From Riptortus pedestris (taxonomy: Eukaryota > Arthropoda > Insecta > Hemiptera > Alydidae), in the NCBI GenBank assembly GCA_019009955.1, contig CM032229.1:76119001-76183000 (forward strand): a stretch of DNA of 64,000 nt. The letters are read 5' to 3'. Position 1 is the stretch's first letter; every line of letters starts with the position of its first letter. Made by a program: the position numbers and the translations under genes. The notes under the pieces are model-generated. The model ran no database searches. It saw only the letters and a list, made by a program, of their open reading frames with translations, and was not told the DNA's origin. Shown in pieces: positions 11,815 through 24,356 of this stretch.

Positions 11815-13759
11815 AGGACCGAAATATAGTCCATATTCTGGCCGGTATTATAGCTTTTATCCTGACCGTAATATAGCTCCTGTCCTGGTCTGAAATATAG
11901 CTCCTATCCAAGTCCGTAATATAGCTTCTATTCAGCTCCGTAGTATAGATCCTGCCCTGGTCAGAAATATAGCTCCTTGGCGTTAATGCCCAGAATGGTT
12001 GACACGCCACAAAAAAAAAAAAAAATAAATAAATATAGGTCCTATTCAGGTCCGTAATATAGCTCCTGGTCTGGTCAGAAATATAGCTCCTATTCAGGTC
12101 CGTAATATAGCTTCTATTCAGCTCCGTAGTATAGATCCTGTCCTGTTCAGAAATATAGCTCCTTGGCGTTAATGCCCAGAATGGTTGACACGCCACAAAA
12201 AAAAAAAAAAATAAATATAGGTCCTATTCAGGTCCGTAATATAGCTCCTGGTCTGGTCAGAAATATAGCTCCTATTCAGGTCCGTAATATAGCTTCTATT
12301 CAGCTCCGTAGTATAGATCCGGTCCTGTTCAGAAATATAGCTCCTTGGCGTTAAGGCCCAGAAGGGTTGACACGCCACAAAAAAAAACAAAAATACATAA
12401 ATATAGGTCCTATTCAGGTCCGTAATATAGCTCCTGGTCTGGTCAGAAATATAGCTCCTATTCAGGTCCGTAATATAGCTTCTATTCAGCTCCGTAGTAT
12501 AGATCCTGTCCTGTTCAGAAATATAGCTCCTTGGCGTTAATGCCCAGAATGGTTGACACGCCACAAAAAAAAAAAATAAATAAATAAATATAGGTCCTAT
12601 TCAGGTCCGTAATATAGCTCCTGGTCTGGTCAGAAATATAGCTCCTATTCAGGTCCGTAATATAGCTTCTATTCAGCTCCGTAGTATAGATCCTGTCCTG
12701 TTCAGAAATATAGCTCCTTGGCGTTAATGCCCAGAATGGTTGACACGCCACAAAAAAAAAAAAAAATAAATATAGGTCCTATTCAGGTCCGTAATATAGC
12801 TCCTGGTCTGGTCAGAAATATAGCTCCTATTCAGGTCCGTAATATAGCTTCTATTCAGTTCCGTAATATAGCTCCTGGCCTGGTCAGAAATATAGCTCCT
12901 ATTCAGGTCCGTAATATAGCTTCTATTCAGTTCCGTAATATAGCTCCTGTCCTGGTCAGTAATACAGCTCCTATCCTGGTCAGTAATATAGCTCATATCC
13001 TGGTCCGTAATATAGTACCTATCCTGTTCCGTAATATAGCTCCTATCCTCGTCAGCAATATAGCTCCTATCCTGGTCCGTAATATAGTGATTACCTGGTT
13101 CCGTAATATAGTTCCTATTCTAACTCGTAATGTAGCTCTTATTCTGGTCCGTAATATAGCTCCTATTCTGGTCAGTAATATAGTACCAATCCTGTTCCGT
13201 AATATAGCTCCTATCCTGGTCAGCAATATAGCTCCTATCCTGGTCCGTAATATAGTGATTACCTGGTTTCGTAATATAGTTCCTATTCTAACTCTTAATG
13301 TAGCTCTAATTCTGGTCCGTAATATAGCTCCTATTCTGGTCAGTAATATAGTACCTATCCTGTTCCGTAATATAGCTCCTATCCTGGTCAGCAATATAGC
13401 TCCTATCCTGGTCCGTAATATAGTGATTACCTGGTTTCGTAATTTAGTTCCTATTCTAACTCGTAATGTAGCTCTTATTCTGGTCCGTAATATAGCTCCT
13501 ATTCTGGTCAGTAATATAGCTCCTATTCTGGTCAGTAATATAGCTCTTATCCTGGGTCCGTAATATAGTGCTTATCCGGTTCCGTAATATAGTTCCTATT
13601 CTAACTTGTAATGTAGCTCCTTATCCTGGTCCGTAATCTAGTTCCTGTCTTAGCCAATAATAGAGTTTCTATCCTGGCCCGTAATATAGCTCTTATCCTG
13701 TTTCGTAATATATCTCCTATCCTGGTCCGTAATGTAGTTCCTAACCTGATCCGTAAGAT
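11815..13759. repeat. 24-bp satellite array with two higher-order repeat domains
   Basis: The monomer is 24 bp with core GTAATATAGCTCCTAT followed by a CTGGTC or CAGGTC variant. From about 11815 to 12990 the monomers are organised in higher-order units of about 186 bp, each holding a linker GGCGTTAATGCCCAGAATGG that starts at 11979, 12165, 12347, 12533 and 12720. From about 13000 to 13560 a different unit of 168 bp (7 x 24) is seen, with GTGATTACCTGG at 13087, 13255 and 13423. The right end decays from about 13560. Because 24 is divisible by three, long open frames of an 8-residue repeat appear on both strands; I regard these as non-coding. Confidence 0.95.
11979..12765. repeat. Five spaced satellite linkers, each ending in a poly(A)-like run
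   Basis: Each linker comprises about 32 bp (GGCGTTAATGCCCAGAATGG then TTGACACGCCAC), a run of 8-15 A and TAAATA-type repeats before satellite monomers resume. The A-run plus TAAATAAATA resembles a retroposon 3' tail, so the linker may be a captured retroposon end that was amplified with the satellite. The third linker has AAGGCC in place of AATGCC. Confidence 0.85.
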
Positions 13760-15900
13760 GAGTTGTCAATTAGCGAGCAGTTAGCTGAAGTTGGAAAAGT
13801 AAATTGTAAACTGACTAAAGGATTAGCCCAAGTAAAGTGTGCAGGATACAAGAGAATGCTTCGCTGTGAAAACATATGCAAAACCGTTCTGAAATAACAC
13901 ATAGCCTAATTATACAATTTGTCTCCGGAAGCTTAGCCAATAAAATAATAGACAAGTTAAATTATAGTGTTACAACAGATAATGCTGTAACAAAACGAAT
14001 CCTCACCCCAATAATCAAAATCCGGGATTTGACTACATGTAGGCCACGTGCCTTTCTCCTTGTTGTCCCATTATGTTTACTTTTCACACCTCAATCCATT
14101 CTATTTAACATAATCCAATTTAGCCGTTCACTCCGCTTAATGGTGTTGAGATTCGTCTGTTACGATAAGGTTAATGGATTCAGTTTTGTTCCGATTCGCC
14201 AATAAATCTTCATGTTAAAAAAAACATGAGTGAAAATTAAATCCGAGATGACAGAATAATCTTTGAAAGTGAACAAAACCCTGAATATGTTCTACTTTTG
14301 ATCAACTCAGGAATCCACTAATCCGTAGTTCTTTAAGAACTAAGAAGTAGGAATTATTAGAAAATTGCCCAAGATTGTAAAGTATCACAACGATTTATTT
14401 TCTGAAATACAGTGTTTACTAGTATCTGCAACGTACTTAACTTAATTAAAGTGAGAAGTAATTCAGTAACATTTTGCAACATTATTGAAATACAAAGTAT
14501 TCATTGGATGACGCTTTCTCATTAAATGGACCGGTGTTGATCTGAATAAATTACAAAACGAGCACAAATTAAACTGAATTTAATTTCAATTTTCGCTGTC
14601 ATTAAAATTTATTTGAATAATTGTGGAATAATTGGGTCATAGAGTTGAGGGTTTTAATTTGTTTGTAACAGTAAGAATTATCAATTGTATTATTCATCTT
14701 TTCCATGGAGTGTAAGTCAACCAAAATTTTTCTAAAGGCATTTGCCAATCATTACTGTTGTATGCGAAGTACCTACGTCAGACGAGGTAGTATATATGTA
14801 GATTTAAAACAAAAATATTTTTGCTTTTAATAGTTCATTATGTTTGTTTTCGTTATTGGAAATCGACTTCATTTAATTGCGCATTTGAAATCACTTTGTG
14901 ATAACGAATCACCATTAGAAGTTAATAATATAACTCAGATGAAAAAGGAGAATTTAATTCAATAAGATGTCAAAATTAGCTTCCAATCAAACTCGTCTGT
15001 CACGTTTTTATGCCTAAAGATCTAGTTAGGGTAGTAATGAACTAGGTTTTTTTAATCATGGTTCCTAAAAGAACAATTTCTTGACATTGTTATCGTTTCT
15101 AAAAGATGGTAAGTATTAAAATCTATTTTATTTTGTTTTACAGTCAAATTTAAGAATAAAAAAAATGATTTTCGCCCAAATAAAGGTTCAATTTTCAGTG
15201 CCATTTGTATGGAGAAAGCTAGCGATATAATACATTGGAATATACTGCCAATAAAAGCTTTTAGATAGTGCTACTGGAACAGAAGGGAGAGAAAAGGTGG
15301 GAAATTCCACGACTGGTGTAATCTCCAGAGGTGAGAGAATGAAAATCTTCCCTGGAAGGAGCTGCAAATACCCCCTCCAGCAAACCATGCTCCACGTGAA
15401 TTTCTCTTCTTAGGCTTCTAACGAGATAGCAAACTATTACCGGATAGCAAACTGAAAGTTATCGAATCTTTGGTCAATAATCAATTATTAGAACCATTCT
15501 ATATTTCCCCACAACGTTTCTACTCAACATTGTATACTGAATAGAACAGCAAAGCCTTCAATGGGAAGAAAATGATATACGTTATGAAAACACTAAGATT
15601 AATTACATTAAAAATAAAAAATCCCCACGATGCTAATGTAATTGAAATACCTGACCCAGTCAAGACGTGTGCATGATTGCACATATAAAAGGAAAATAAA
15701 GGCCGAGGAACTGAACATAAAACAAAAATGTTTTCGCAGAAACCTAGTTTAAAAATGTCTGCCAAGCAGGGCCTTAGTAAGAGTAAGAAAATTTCCGAAG
15801 TGCTGGAATGATAAGCCTCTGATCTCAACTTACAGTCTATTCATTTTTACTGTAAAAAGAAGTCTAAGAAGAGTAAACAAGAAGTCTCACGAAAGGAGTA
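13760..15900. other. No supported gene; one 109-codon frame of unknown meaning
   Basis: The plus frame at 13876-14205 is the longest non-repetitive frame in this part. Its peptide has a central hydrophobic stretch, but I recognise no family and see no splice or promoter context. Minus frames at 15188-15388 and 15520-15828 are likewise unrecognised. Confidence 0.45.
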
Positions 15901-15904
15901 GAAT

Positions 15905-16115
15905 TGGGGAATAACTATAAACAGAGTTCAAAAAAATACAAATAACTCAGTTAGGGAAAACATATATATAATTACATAAACAATAGTTGTAGAAAATCAA
16001 ATTCTCATTAGAGAATATGTAAATACAATTTTTATATTAGAATTAGAATAGGTATATACAATTTTTCTTCAGACTCATAATAACGGAGATATATCCTAAT
16101 TTTCAATCCCCCTCC
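15905..16115 (+). mobile_element. Family H core relic
   Basis: AATACAAATAACTCAGTTAG near 15936 and CATAATAACGGAGATATATCC near 16077 mark the core inverted pair, and a C5 tract (CCCCC near 16109) follows. No end remains. It lies directly 5' of the next copy. Confidence 0.6.
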
Positions 16116-16143
16116 AGTGCGTATGGTATTGAAGAAATAAAAG

Positions 16144-16812
16144 TCCGTCACGCAGGGGCTGCGTAAACTAAGCAGATTTCCCATGTGAAGTTTTACAATA
16201 GAGAAATCTGCATACTGGGAACACAATACCACCGTGATTAAATGCAAACGGTAATGAGAAATCTTTTAGTTAATTAAAATAAATTCCCAACTGAAACGGC
16301 TTCTGAATTGTAAGAATAATTTATATTTTAATAACTCAAGTTTTAGTAGTCCAAGAACTAAAGAAGGGGCGGTGGCGGATGAACAGAACATATTTACATA
16401 AATCTCACAAAGTAACGAAGGTAAGGTAAGGTTAGAAACGACAGGTAAGGTTAGAAGAAGTTTCTACTTGAGCCGAGCAATGACGGAAATGGCCAACCTA
16501 ATCCGAACTATACCCGACCACAGACTTCATAAAAATGCAAATATCCAAATTTAATTCAAGATAGTGAACAAATGTATATAACAATATTTATAGTAAATTT
16601 AATTTGCAATAAGATAGGTTCTATATATGATTTTTCGATCCGATGCATAATAACGGTTATATTTTTAATCTCCCCCCTCTAAACCCCCCCCCCCCCTCCC
16701 TCTAGTCCGATTTCAGCCATTAACAAACTTGATCTGTCTTTTTACATAAAACGGTTAAATATCGAGTTTCGTAATTATCAAACAAAAGTTGCGACCGCTA
16801 GAGCGTTAACAG

Positions 16813-16880
<68 letters not shown>

Positions 16881-17000
16881 GAACGGACCTCATTTTCGTC
16901 ATCTCCTGGGTAGGATCGATGGACATTTGAAGAAATTTTTCGACAATCGCGTCATGAGTACGACCTCAATATCTGATTTCCCTCAAGGGAAATCTGCTAA
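16144..17000 (+). mobile_element. Family H, complete long copy
   Basis: Both ends are intact (GTCCGTCACGCAGGGGC; GATTTCCCTCAAGGGAAATC then TGCTAAAA). The 5' portion has the local inverted pair GCAGATTTC/GAAATCTGC. A block of about 250 bp near 16250-16500, including TTTTAGTAGTCCAAGAAC, is absent from short copies but is shared with the block near 55483. The C-rich tract is at 16685-16700 and (TA)n at 16817-16875. The plus frame at 16879-17142 is repeat sequence. Confidence 0.9.
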
Positions 17001-17047
17001 AAACTATTTAAAGAGTAAAATCTTAGATATGGCGTTTACATTTATGT

Positions 17048-17051
<4 letters not shown>

Positions 17052-17117
<66 letters not shown>

Positions 17118-17233
17118 ACCTCATATGTCACGCCGTGGGTAGAGTCATGTTGGACTTTTGAAAGAATTTTAATAAAAGCGCATAATGAGTACCACCTCAA
17201 TAGCTGATTTCCGTCAAAGAAAAAGTGGTAAAT
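17052..17233 (+). mobile_element. Family H fragment: (TA)n plus 3' end
   Basis: (TA)n at 17052-17109 is followed by decayed 3'-terminal sequence: TGGGTAGAGTCATGTTGGAC, GAGTACCACCTCAATAGC and GATTTCCGTCAAAGAAAAAG. The last is a damaged terminal palindrome. Confidence 0.75.
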
Positions 17234-19389
17234 GCCTTAGCTTAAAATAAATCTTGTATTTGAAACTAATAAAGTTAAATATTTAAAATTTGCAGGTTGC
17301 GCTAATTAGGGCGTTTTGAGAGGAGATAATGGCTGAGCCGCAAATGGGTGGACACATGCTTTTGTAACTTGCGCTGTTTGGGTTTAAAAATTTGGTTGGA
17401 GAATCTAGGTTGGCATCCGCGTCCTGCTAGGATTCTATCTACCAGATTTTATTTGCACAATCCATCGATATGACATACTTCATTTCGGCGTTGTATCTGA
17501 TCCACCATACAGTCTGGTCTCTCACAGCTCCAAAATCTCATTACTCTTATTTGCCGACTGAGAGCGCTTTTCGGTGTTCCTGTCCAGGAATCCACCTTTA
17601 GACGGTTTTTATAAGTTGGTACGACGAACGTTTTATATATTTCCACTAGGCAGTAGCATAGCTGGGACAGAGTATTTAAAATAATTTTATTTTATTCGCA
17701 GAGAATATAGTAGAATTAGTTTTACAGTACGAAATAAATAAATTGAATAGAAAATAAATAAAAAAAAGTTATTTAAAATACGAAGGTCGACACAGCTGAG
17801 TAAACAATAGCTTCAACGGCAGTTATTTGAGAATATTTTTGGGTTTATTATGACTATTTCATGGAAATAAAATGTTTCTAGGGATTTCAATTCGTTTATC
17901 CATCTCTAAATAAATCCCAGTTGTTTTTGCGAGAATACAACTCTGGATACAAGATAAACTAGAGTATTCGATACAACGCACTAACACGCTTGGATAACCC
18001 GTGAACAATAACTGTAATTAATATTTACATGATTTATAGTACATAATATATGACTAATTTTTCCAAACTAATAACGCAAAAAACTGAGGTCAAAGAGACC
18101 CGGAACAATTTTACTATAGAAGGGCGTTTATTTTAATAAATTCCTCAGTGAAGGCTTTATTTAACTATTTATTCATTTCCACCGGGACATCCACGAAAGT
18201 GGGCAAACATATTTCATATCGAATGTATTTCACTAATTTGAAATAATTTTACTCTAGCCACTTGCCTCAAGAAAGAGAATCCACAGGTTGCACGAGGAGC
18301 ACTTTGCATATTTTTGGCAGGATGACAATATCAATAACTGTTGGAAAACATTTTCACTTTTGGCCGAAGCATTCGTTAAGACATTTTAGGAGATTGAAAT
18401 GAGACAAAATTTGACCAAACTCATCGAAACGCCCATAGGGATTGGTACAAAAAGAACTTAGAAGATCCCCCCCCTTACCTCCCTTCTTACCTACCCTTCT
18501 AACCTGAGGTTTTAGAAAGAAAATATAAACGGAGAATAATGATCAGTTATGCAAAATGGACATCAAATCAAAATTTACTCAGAGAATAAAAACTCGGTAA
18601 TATATAATGTGAGGATAACTACAGTAATGGAATGTAGTATAAATAGATTATAATAGGATATTAACTTTCGAAATAAAAGTCTTTTACAAGCTAGATTCTG
18701 TCACCGCAAGCCGAATATCAACGTCAAAAAGTCCGGTTAAATACTGAAATTTAAATTTTCGAAATTCCAATTTTAAAAGATCACAACTGTAACACAATAA
18801 GTAATTAATTGCTTTCAAACCTTCACTATTCTTTTATCCAATATCCTGAGAATAAAAATAATAATAAAATAAGGTGAAAATGATCAATTTTCTTCAAGTA
18901 AGTCACAGAGAATACGACGGAGGTGTAATGAATAAGAAAACTATTCGTTTACAATATAGATATTGCTGGGAGTGAAGGACAAACCATATAAAGATGAAAC
19001 ATAACTCCCTCAATCCTTCAGAAGTTTGGATTGCAAAGCTAAGCTTCGTTCAGTGGTTAAAATCATCATCTTCAGAGATATCAAACATAACAAGAAACCC
19101 TATTAAATCAAACGCTCTAAAAACATAGGTATATTACAATAGTACTAAGCACAAAGATGTTCCATGCCTATATGATGTTTCTATGTTAACTACTTTCATC
19201 CCTCTACTAGTTTAGAAACACTAAAAAAACATTTTGTACTTTTTTTTTTCTTTTTTTTTTCTTAGCCCTTAATTATTGAAGGGAGAATTAAAATTGGAAG
19301 GGGAGCTAATAAAATTACGTTGTTCAAAGTTCCTCTTCGGAACTAACGACAAAATTAGATGTTCCGGTCAATTCAATTATTGGTTAATG
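17234..19389. other. No gene seen
   Basis: AT-rich with a T-rich tract at 19239-19261. Minus frame 17449-17646 and plus frame 19276-19470 show no recognisable motif. I identify no repeat here. Confidence 0.5.
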
Positions 19390-20695
19390 CTTATTACTCT
19401 AGTGAATGAAAATTATTTTTCAAATTTCAGCGGAGAACGTTTGAATATTTTGGTAGGCATTTTCGCTTAAGGGGAATGAGAATTGCCCTTCTAGGGGTCG
19501 GAATAGGATCGGAAAATGTCATGAATCAATCTTGTTGGAAAGGAAATATTCTACACTAGGCGTGTTACCCATCGTTGACGGGATGAAATAGAAATGGTTT
19601 CCCAAGGAAATATAAAAATTCGATGTACATTAGCATTCCTTCATATTTATCGATAACACAAATGGCCAGAACATAACAGTAAATATTTACTCCTCCATTT
19701 GTTCTACCCGAGATATAGGCCGTTAGACGAATTTAAGCTTAGAAATGCTGTTATCCGGAAATAAATTGATATAATAATGGTTCGTCAAACAAATTGAAAT
19801 ATCAGAATTTTGAAACAACGTGTTAGGGCTGCAAAATAACTTTTAAACACAGTTTGTTCTTTACATTTTACGGATAGAATCTACATTAACTAATATATTA
19901 ACGAAAATAAGTTTCCATTACCAAATATACCGCCGCTATTATTGGAGGAAGTTAAGATTGAATTATGACAATATTTATACCCATACTACGAATTCAATTA
20001 TTTCACAATTCTATCGATGCATCCTCAGAAAACATTAATTAACTCTGTTAAGTGACTGAAAGTTGGAAGTGAAAAGTTTGAAATTCATAAATATAAATAA
20101 CGTTGGATGAAGGAAAAATAAATTCTAAAATCAATTCATTCTTTACATTTTTCTGATTACATCGACATTAACGAAGATATTGACGAAGAAAAGTAATGTA
20201 TTCCAAGTGACCCCCACCTCCACTAGTTGATGGCGGTAAAGTATAAAATAGCCCACGTTGACAAATTCGTGTCTATGATTCACATTTCAAGAACATTCCT
20301 GTTTCTATCTAGGCATAAATTACAGTTTTTGTCTTGATTAATTAATTCTACTTAGTGACCAGAAGTCGGAAGTGAAAACCTAGAAATTTAGAAAAGTGAA
20401 TAAAGTTTGGGGTCGTAATCTTTATTCTAACAATGTTTTCTACATTTTCTTGATATAATGAATATTAACATATTTGACGAAAGTTTGTTTTGACGTCGAA
20501 GTAAGCCTCTCTCCTAATTGAAAAATGTAATTTCCATTTGTTCAATCTTGGAACACAAATATAAAAATTCATAGAAGTCATCTGTGCAGTTTTTGAGTGC
20601 TTGAGTAACGGGTGAACAGACAGTACTTCAGACTAGATTTTAATTTTGACGCCAGTTTTCTGCGAATAGTCTGAAATCCGAAAAAATAATTTAAA
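19390..20695 (+). repeat. Modular repeat with about three diverged 285-300 bp units
   Basis: A recurring block, CTTTACATTTT or its variants followed by GAA/ACATTAAC and GACGAA, occurs near 19857, 20141 and 20441. A second block, GTGACtgAAAGTTGGAAGTG, recurs at 20055 and 20356. The last 500 bp (about 20190-20690) are repeated in opposite orientation at 22722-23222. No open frame persists. It is probably a non-autonomous transposable element of unknown class. Confidence 0.6.
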
Positions 20696-21957
20696 TAGAA
20701 AATCAAACGGTACTTTATTTACAGTTTTATTTAAACAGATTTGTCTAACGCAGTTTGTCTCTTTATTAGATACTAACTGAGTTATTTGAATTTATTTTAG
20801 AGTTTAGAGAACTGCAGAGTCTTCAGATTACTCTTGCATCTACTCATACCATTTTTTCTAAAAGCAAACTTATCAATAAACATCTTATCACTAGCTTCAA
20901 TTTCACGTTCTGTTACATCGGCTTTAAATTATGGGAGAATAAGTGAATAGAATGTAGGATGAAGTTATCAGCTTGGTAATGAAGAGGCTGTGAAATATCT
21001 TGCAGGATAGATCTCAGATAGATTTAATGATACATACTACTTGTCTTGCTTAGAACATTATTCTCAATGATGGCAGTGCAATTCTTATTTATATGGATAA
21101 TCCTTCACGGAATTCAAACTAAATATTTGGAGTATTAAATCCGTCTTATATTTATAGCGAAATTCATTGAACTAAATCTCTACTTTCTATGTGACTTTAA
21201 TTTACATTTCCCTTGACATCATGCGACATCATTTCAGGGACCTTAATTTTTCATACAATCATCAAGTATTTTGTATTCATCCTTAATTGTAAAAATGAAA
21301 TACTTACTTCAAGCACCTCACTAAATATTACAATATTTACGAATATTAAATTAAAATTATTCATCACACTTTAGCCTCAGTATGAATAAGGTCCTTGTCG
21401 GCTACAGGATAATGAATGTAACTGGCCTCAACCATTTGGTGGTCACATAATAAATTGTTAGTAATTAGTTTCTGTATATGTACAATTTATTTTTTTATTC
21501 GAAGGTAAATGTCCTGTAAGATATTGAGATGTTTTATTTACATCCATTTCTCTGTCTTTTTATTACATGGATATTTTTAAACATTTAATATTATTTTATC
21601 CAGTCGTTTCGAAGATTATCCTATAATATAGTATTATTACAGTCATGACAACGTATTATGCAACTTGTTTTATTTTTATTTTCCTTTGTCTAATTTATCA
21701 TTCAGTCTACTGAATTTCTTTTTCTACTTTATTTACATATTTCCGTTGCTTTAGAATAAGATACGTCTGCCGATACAGTTACAAATCGATACTTGTTATT
21801 TTAGTGAATGAAAAGCAATTTTCACAATTCAGTGAAGAACATTTGATTTTAATACTATGGTAGGCATAATGTTTTTCTCAGAACAAAAAAAAAGATTAGT
21901 CGTCCAGCAGACTCAGATATGTCGAATAAAATGAATTCCTTGTCCTGATACGAAAAT

Positions 21958-22017
<60 letters not shown>

Positions 22018-22721
22018 AACCCATTCACTTACGCTGATACAACTTCACTCAATTATAACTATATATTCGGAATATCAAATGTTTACTAAAACTCAACAAA
22101 AGGAAGTTTTTATTATATTTTTCAATTTCTAAAGTCACTTTACTTTGTAAATGTCCCCATTTAAAACTAAAATAAACATGCGATGCCTTATACACAAATT
22201 ATTTCTTGACGTGAACCGGTCAAAAATACAACAGAATATTTAATTGTAAAGTTAAAATCCTGTAACATTTCATTTATTGTTTACTATTGGCCGTATATTG
22301 AAACGTATTTAATCAGTGAGTTAAATTGGAAATCTGGGAAATTATTATTCTGGAAAAAGTGTAATAAAGGTACTACATTGAATCGAATGCACCAAGAGTA
22401 GGTCGGTCGATAAGAAAAGTTAAACTTATGGTAAATATTTTAAGTACATGGTGCTTCTAGGAGGTCAAAGGAATTATAAAGGAGGTGGTTGTTTCCTCTG
22501 TCAATGAGTGAATATTTTAGCAAGAACCATTTATAGTCGACTACAGTAAAAATATTGAATTAGTTAAAAGTTAATCATTTCTATGGAGCGAATCCTAATG
22601 TCCAAGCTCGGATCGTAGATAAGGCAGGTAACAGTTTATATAAGGAAAGGAGCAGTAACTGCGAATATGTGTATATATATATATATATATATGATTTTAA
22701 ATTATCTAATAAATCTTTTAT
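20696..22721. other. No gene seen; spacer of the large inverted pair
   Basis: Contains (TA)n at 21960-22015 and 22671-22692. At 21800-21880 a short direct copy of the beginning of the 19390 repeat (AGTGAATGAAAA, then GGTAGGCAT) can be seen. Otherwise unrecognised. Confidence 0.5.
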
Positions 22722-23222
22722 TTCGCATTTCAGACTATTCGCAGAACACTGACGTCAAAATTAAAATCTAGTTTGAATTCCTGTCTGGCCATTCGTTACT
22801 CAGTCACTCAAAAACTGCACAAATGATTTCTATGAATTTCTATATTTGTGAGTCTATTCCAATTGTGAACATAGCCTATGTGGAAATTAAATTTTTCAAT
22901 TAGGAAAGGGGCCTACTTCGACGTCAAAACACATTTTCTTCAAATCATTGTTAATATTTATTTTATCAAGAAAATGTAGAAAACATTGTTAGAATAATGA
23001 TTACGACCACAAACCTTATTCACTTTTCTAAATTTCTAGATTTTCAGTTCCAACTTCTTGTCACTCAATAGAATTCATTAGTCAAGACAAAACTGTAATT
23101 TCTGCCTAGACAGAAACAGGAATGTTTTTGAGTGTGTACCAGGCCCATGCATTGGTCAACGTGGGCTATTTTGCACTTTACCACCATCGACTAGTGGAGG
23201 TGGAGGTCACTTGGAAAACCAA
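22722..23222 (-). repeat. Inverted copy of the 20190-20690 repeat
   Basis: On the minus strand it reads GCAGTTTTTGAGTGACTGAG, ATTTTAATTTTGACGTCAGTG and TCTGCGAATAGTCTGAAAT, closely matching 20600-20690, and matches back to the CTCCACTAGTTGATGGCGG block at 20218. Identity by eye is about 80 percent or better. (TA)n lies next to it on both sides (22671-22692 and 23232-23281). Confidence 0.8.
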
Positions 23223-23231
23223 ACTTTTATT

Positions 23232-23242
23232 ATATATATATA

Positions 23243-23314
<72 letters not shown>
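23232..23314. repeat. Compound microsatellite (TA)n(GA)n
   Basis: TA repeats with one interruption to 23281, then GA repeats to 23314. The plus frame 23211-23393 is a product of this tract. Confidence 0.95.
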
Positions 23315-23316
<2 letters not shown>

Positions 23317-23630
23317 GAGCCTTTAGACCGGTGGGAGAGCGTCCGACTTTAGATCATCTTAGTCTAGCAACATCGAGCATGGTCAATACATGAAGGGGTT
23401 GGGTTACCACAGAAGTGTTACACCAGTTCGCTACCAGAGCATGCTGGAGTCACGGCGTAGGTGGAATTTAGTGAGTAAATCAATCTGACAGCCCTTCGGT
23501 ATGACGTAGTACATTGACTCTCCTAGATCCCGTCGACTAGCAAACTGGCGATCATTAATATGACCACTGCCCTCCAGATATATTGAGGCTCACCAGTCTT
23601 CAAAAGATCTTTAAGATCGAAATGCCAACC

Positions 23631-23633
<3 letters not shown>
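23315..23633 (+). mobile_element. Possible tRNA-derived SINE or other GC-richer repeat
   Basis: The first bases (AGCCTTTAGACCGGTGGGAG, then AGCGTCCGACTTTAGATC) look like the left half of a tRNA with D- and anticodon-arm spacing. A convincing B box is not seen: CAACATCGAGCATGG is a poor match. The block is bounded by microsatellites on both sides, (GA)n and (TA)n. Its class is uncertain. Confidence 0.35.
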
Positions 23634-23670
<37 letters not shown>

Positions 23671-24356
23671 CTAGCGGACCCAACAGACGTTGTCTTGCGT
23701 GATATTTCAAGCGGTTAGGACATTAAATTTAATTACATTATGCTTAAAACAAAAGCTACTTTTAATAACACAAACAACAACTTTTGTTATGTGCACGTTT
23801 GCCTAAAAACAAATAGAAAATGAAATATCGCGAATTGTTTATTTAGGTCTCCCTTATAACCCCCACTCTTTTTTAGGAAACTAAAAAATTTAATATAGCT
23901 TATAATCATTGAAGAATTAATGCTAATTTACATATAAAGTTTTGTTAAGTTCGGTTCAATCGTTAGTGCCCAATAAAATTGTTGGCTCCCACTTTAATTT
24001 TTTAGTGTATATCTCGTTTATATTTTGTTATAGGACAAAAGTGAATATAACTAAAGTTAATCTTAGTAACAAAATAGACAACTTTTATCCTGTGCATATT
24101 TGCCGAAAAACCAATAGGAAACCAATGTCGCTATTTTTAATTTTAGGCCTCCCTTACATCCCCCACTCCTGCTGCATCTGCCGTGCTACATTTGTGAATC
24201 TAAACCATCCAGGGCGTCGCCCAAACGCATACAAAAAAAAATCATTCAAATCGGTCCTGCCATTTACGAGGAGTTCAGTGACATACACACGTACTGTAGA
24301 ATTATATATATAAAGATATATATATATATATATATCTATATATATATATATATATA
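23634..24356 (-). mobile_element. CTAG-ended Helitron-like element, flanked by (TA)n
   Basis: Read on the minus strand, the element ends in CAACGTCTGTTGGGTCCGCTAG then T, with a small CAAC/GTTG hairpin just before. The interior shares blocks with 49464-50267 (minus-strand GGGCACTAACGATTGAACCG and GGGGGTTATAAGGGAG). The other edge carries ATTCAAATCGGTCCTGCC on the plus strand. (TA)n lies at 23634-23667 and 24302-24356. The Helitron assignment rests on the CTAG-T end and hairpin only; no Rep/helicase frame exists. Frames at 23942-24313 and 24154-24474 overlap on opposite strands and are not supported. Confidence 0.5.

Noticed and set aside
11786..12751. Tyrosine-rich secreted repeat protein on the minus strand
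   Set aside because: The frames are interrupted at every poly(A) linker, and the repeats are the reverse strand of the satellite.
12718..13563. 281-codon open frame of an 8-residue repeat, with similar frames on the opposite strand
   Set aside because: The satellite monomer is 24 bp, so all frames stay open whenever one monomer lacks a stop. Open frames occur on both strands and end where the array decays.
13876..14205. 109-codon frame as a host gene
   Set aside because: No recognised domain, no splice or promoter context, and a length possible by chance. Left as unsupported.
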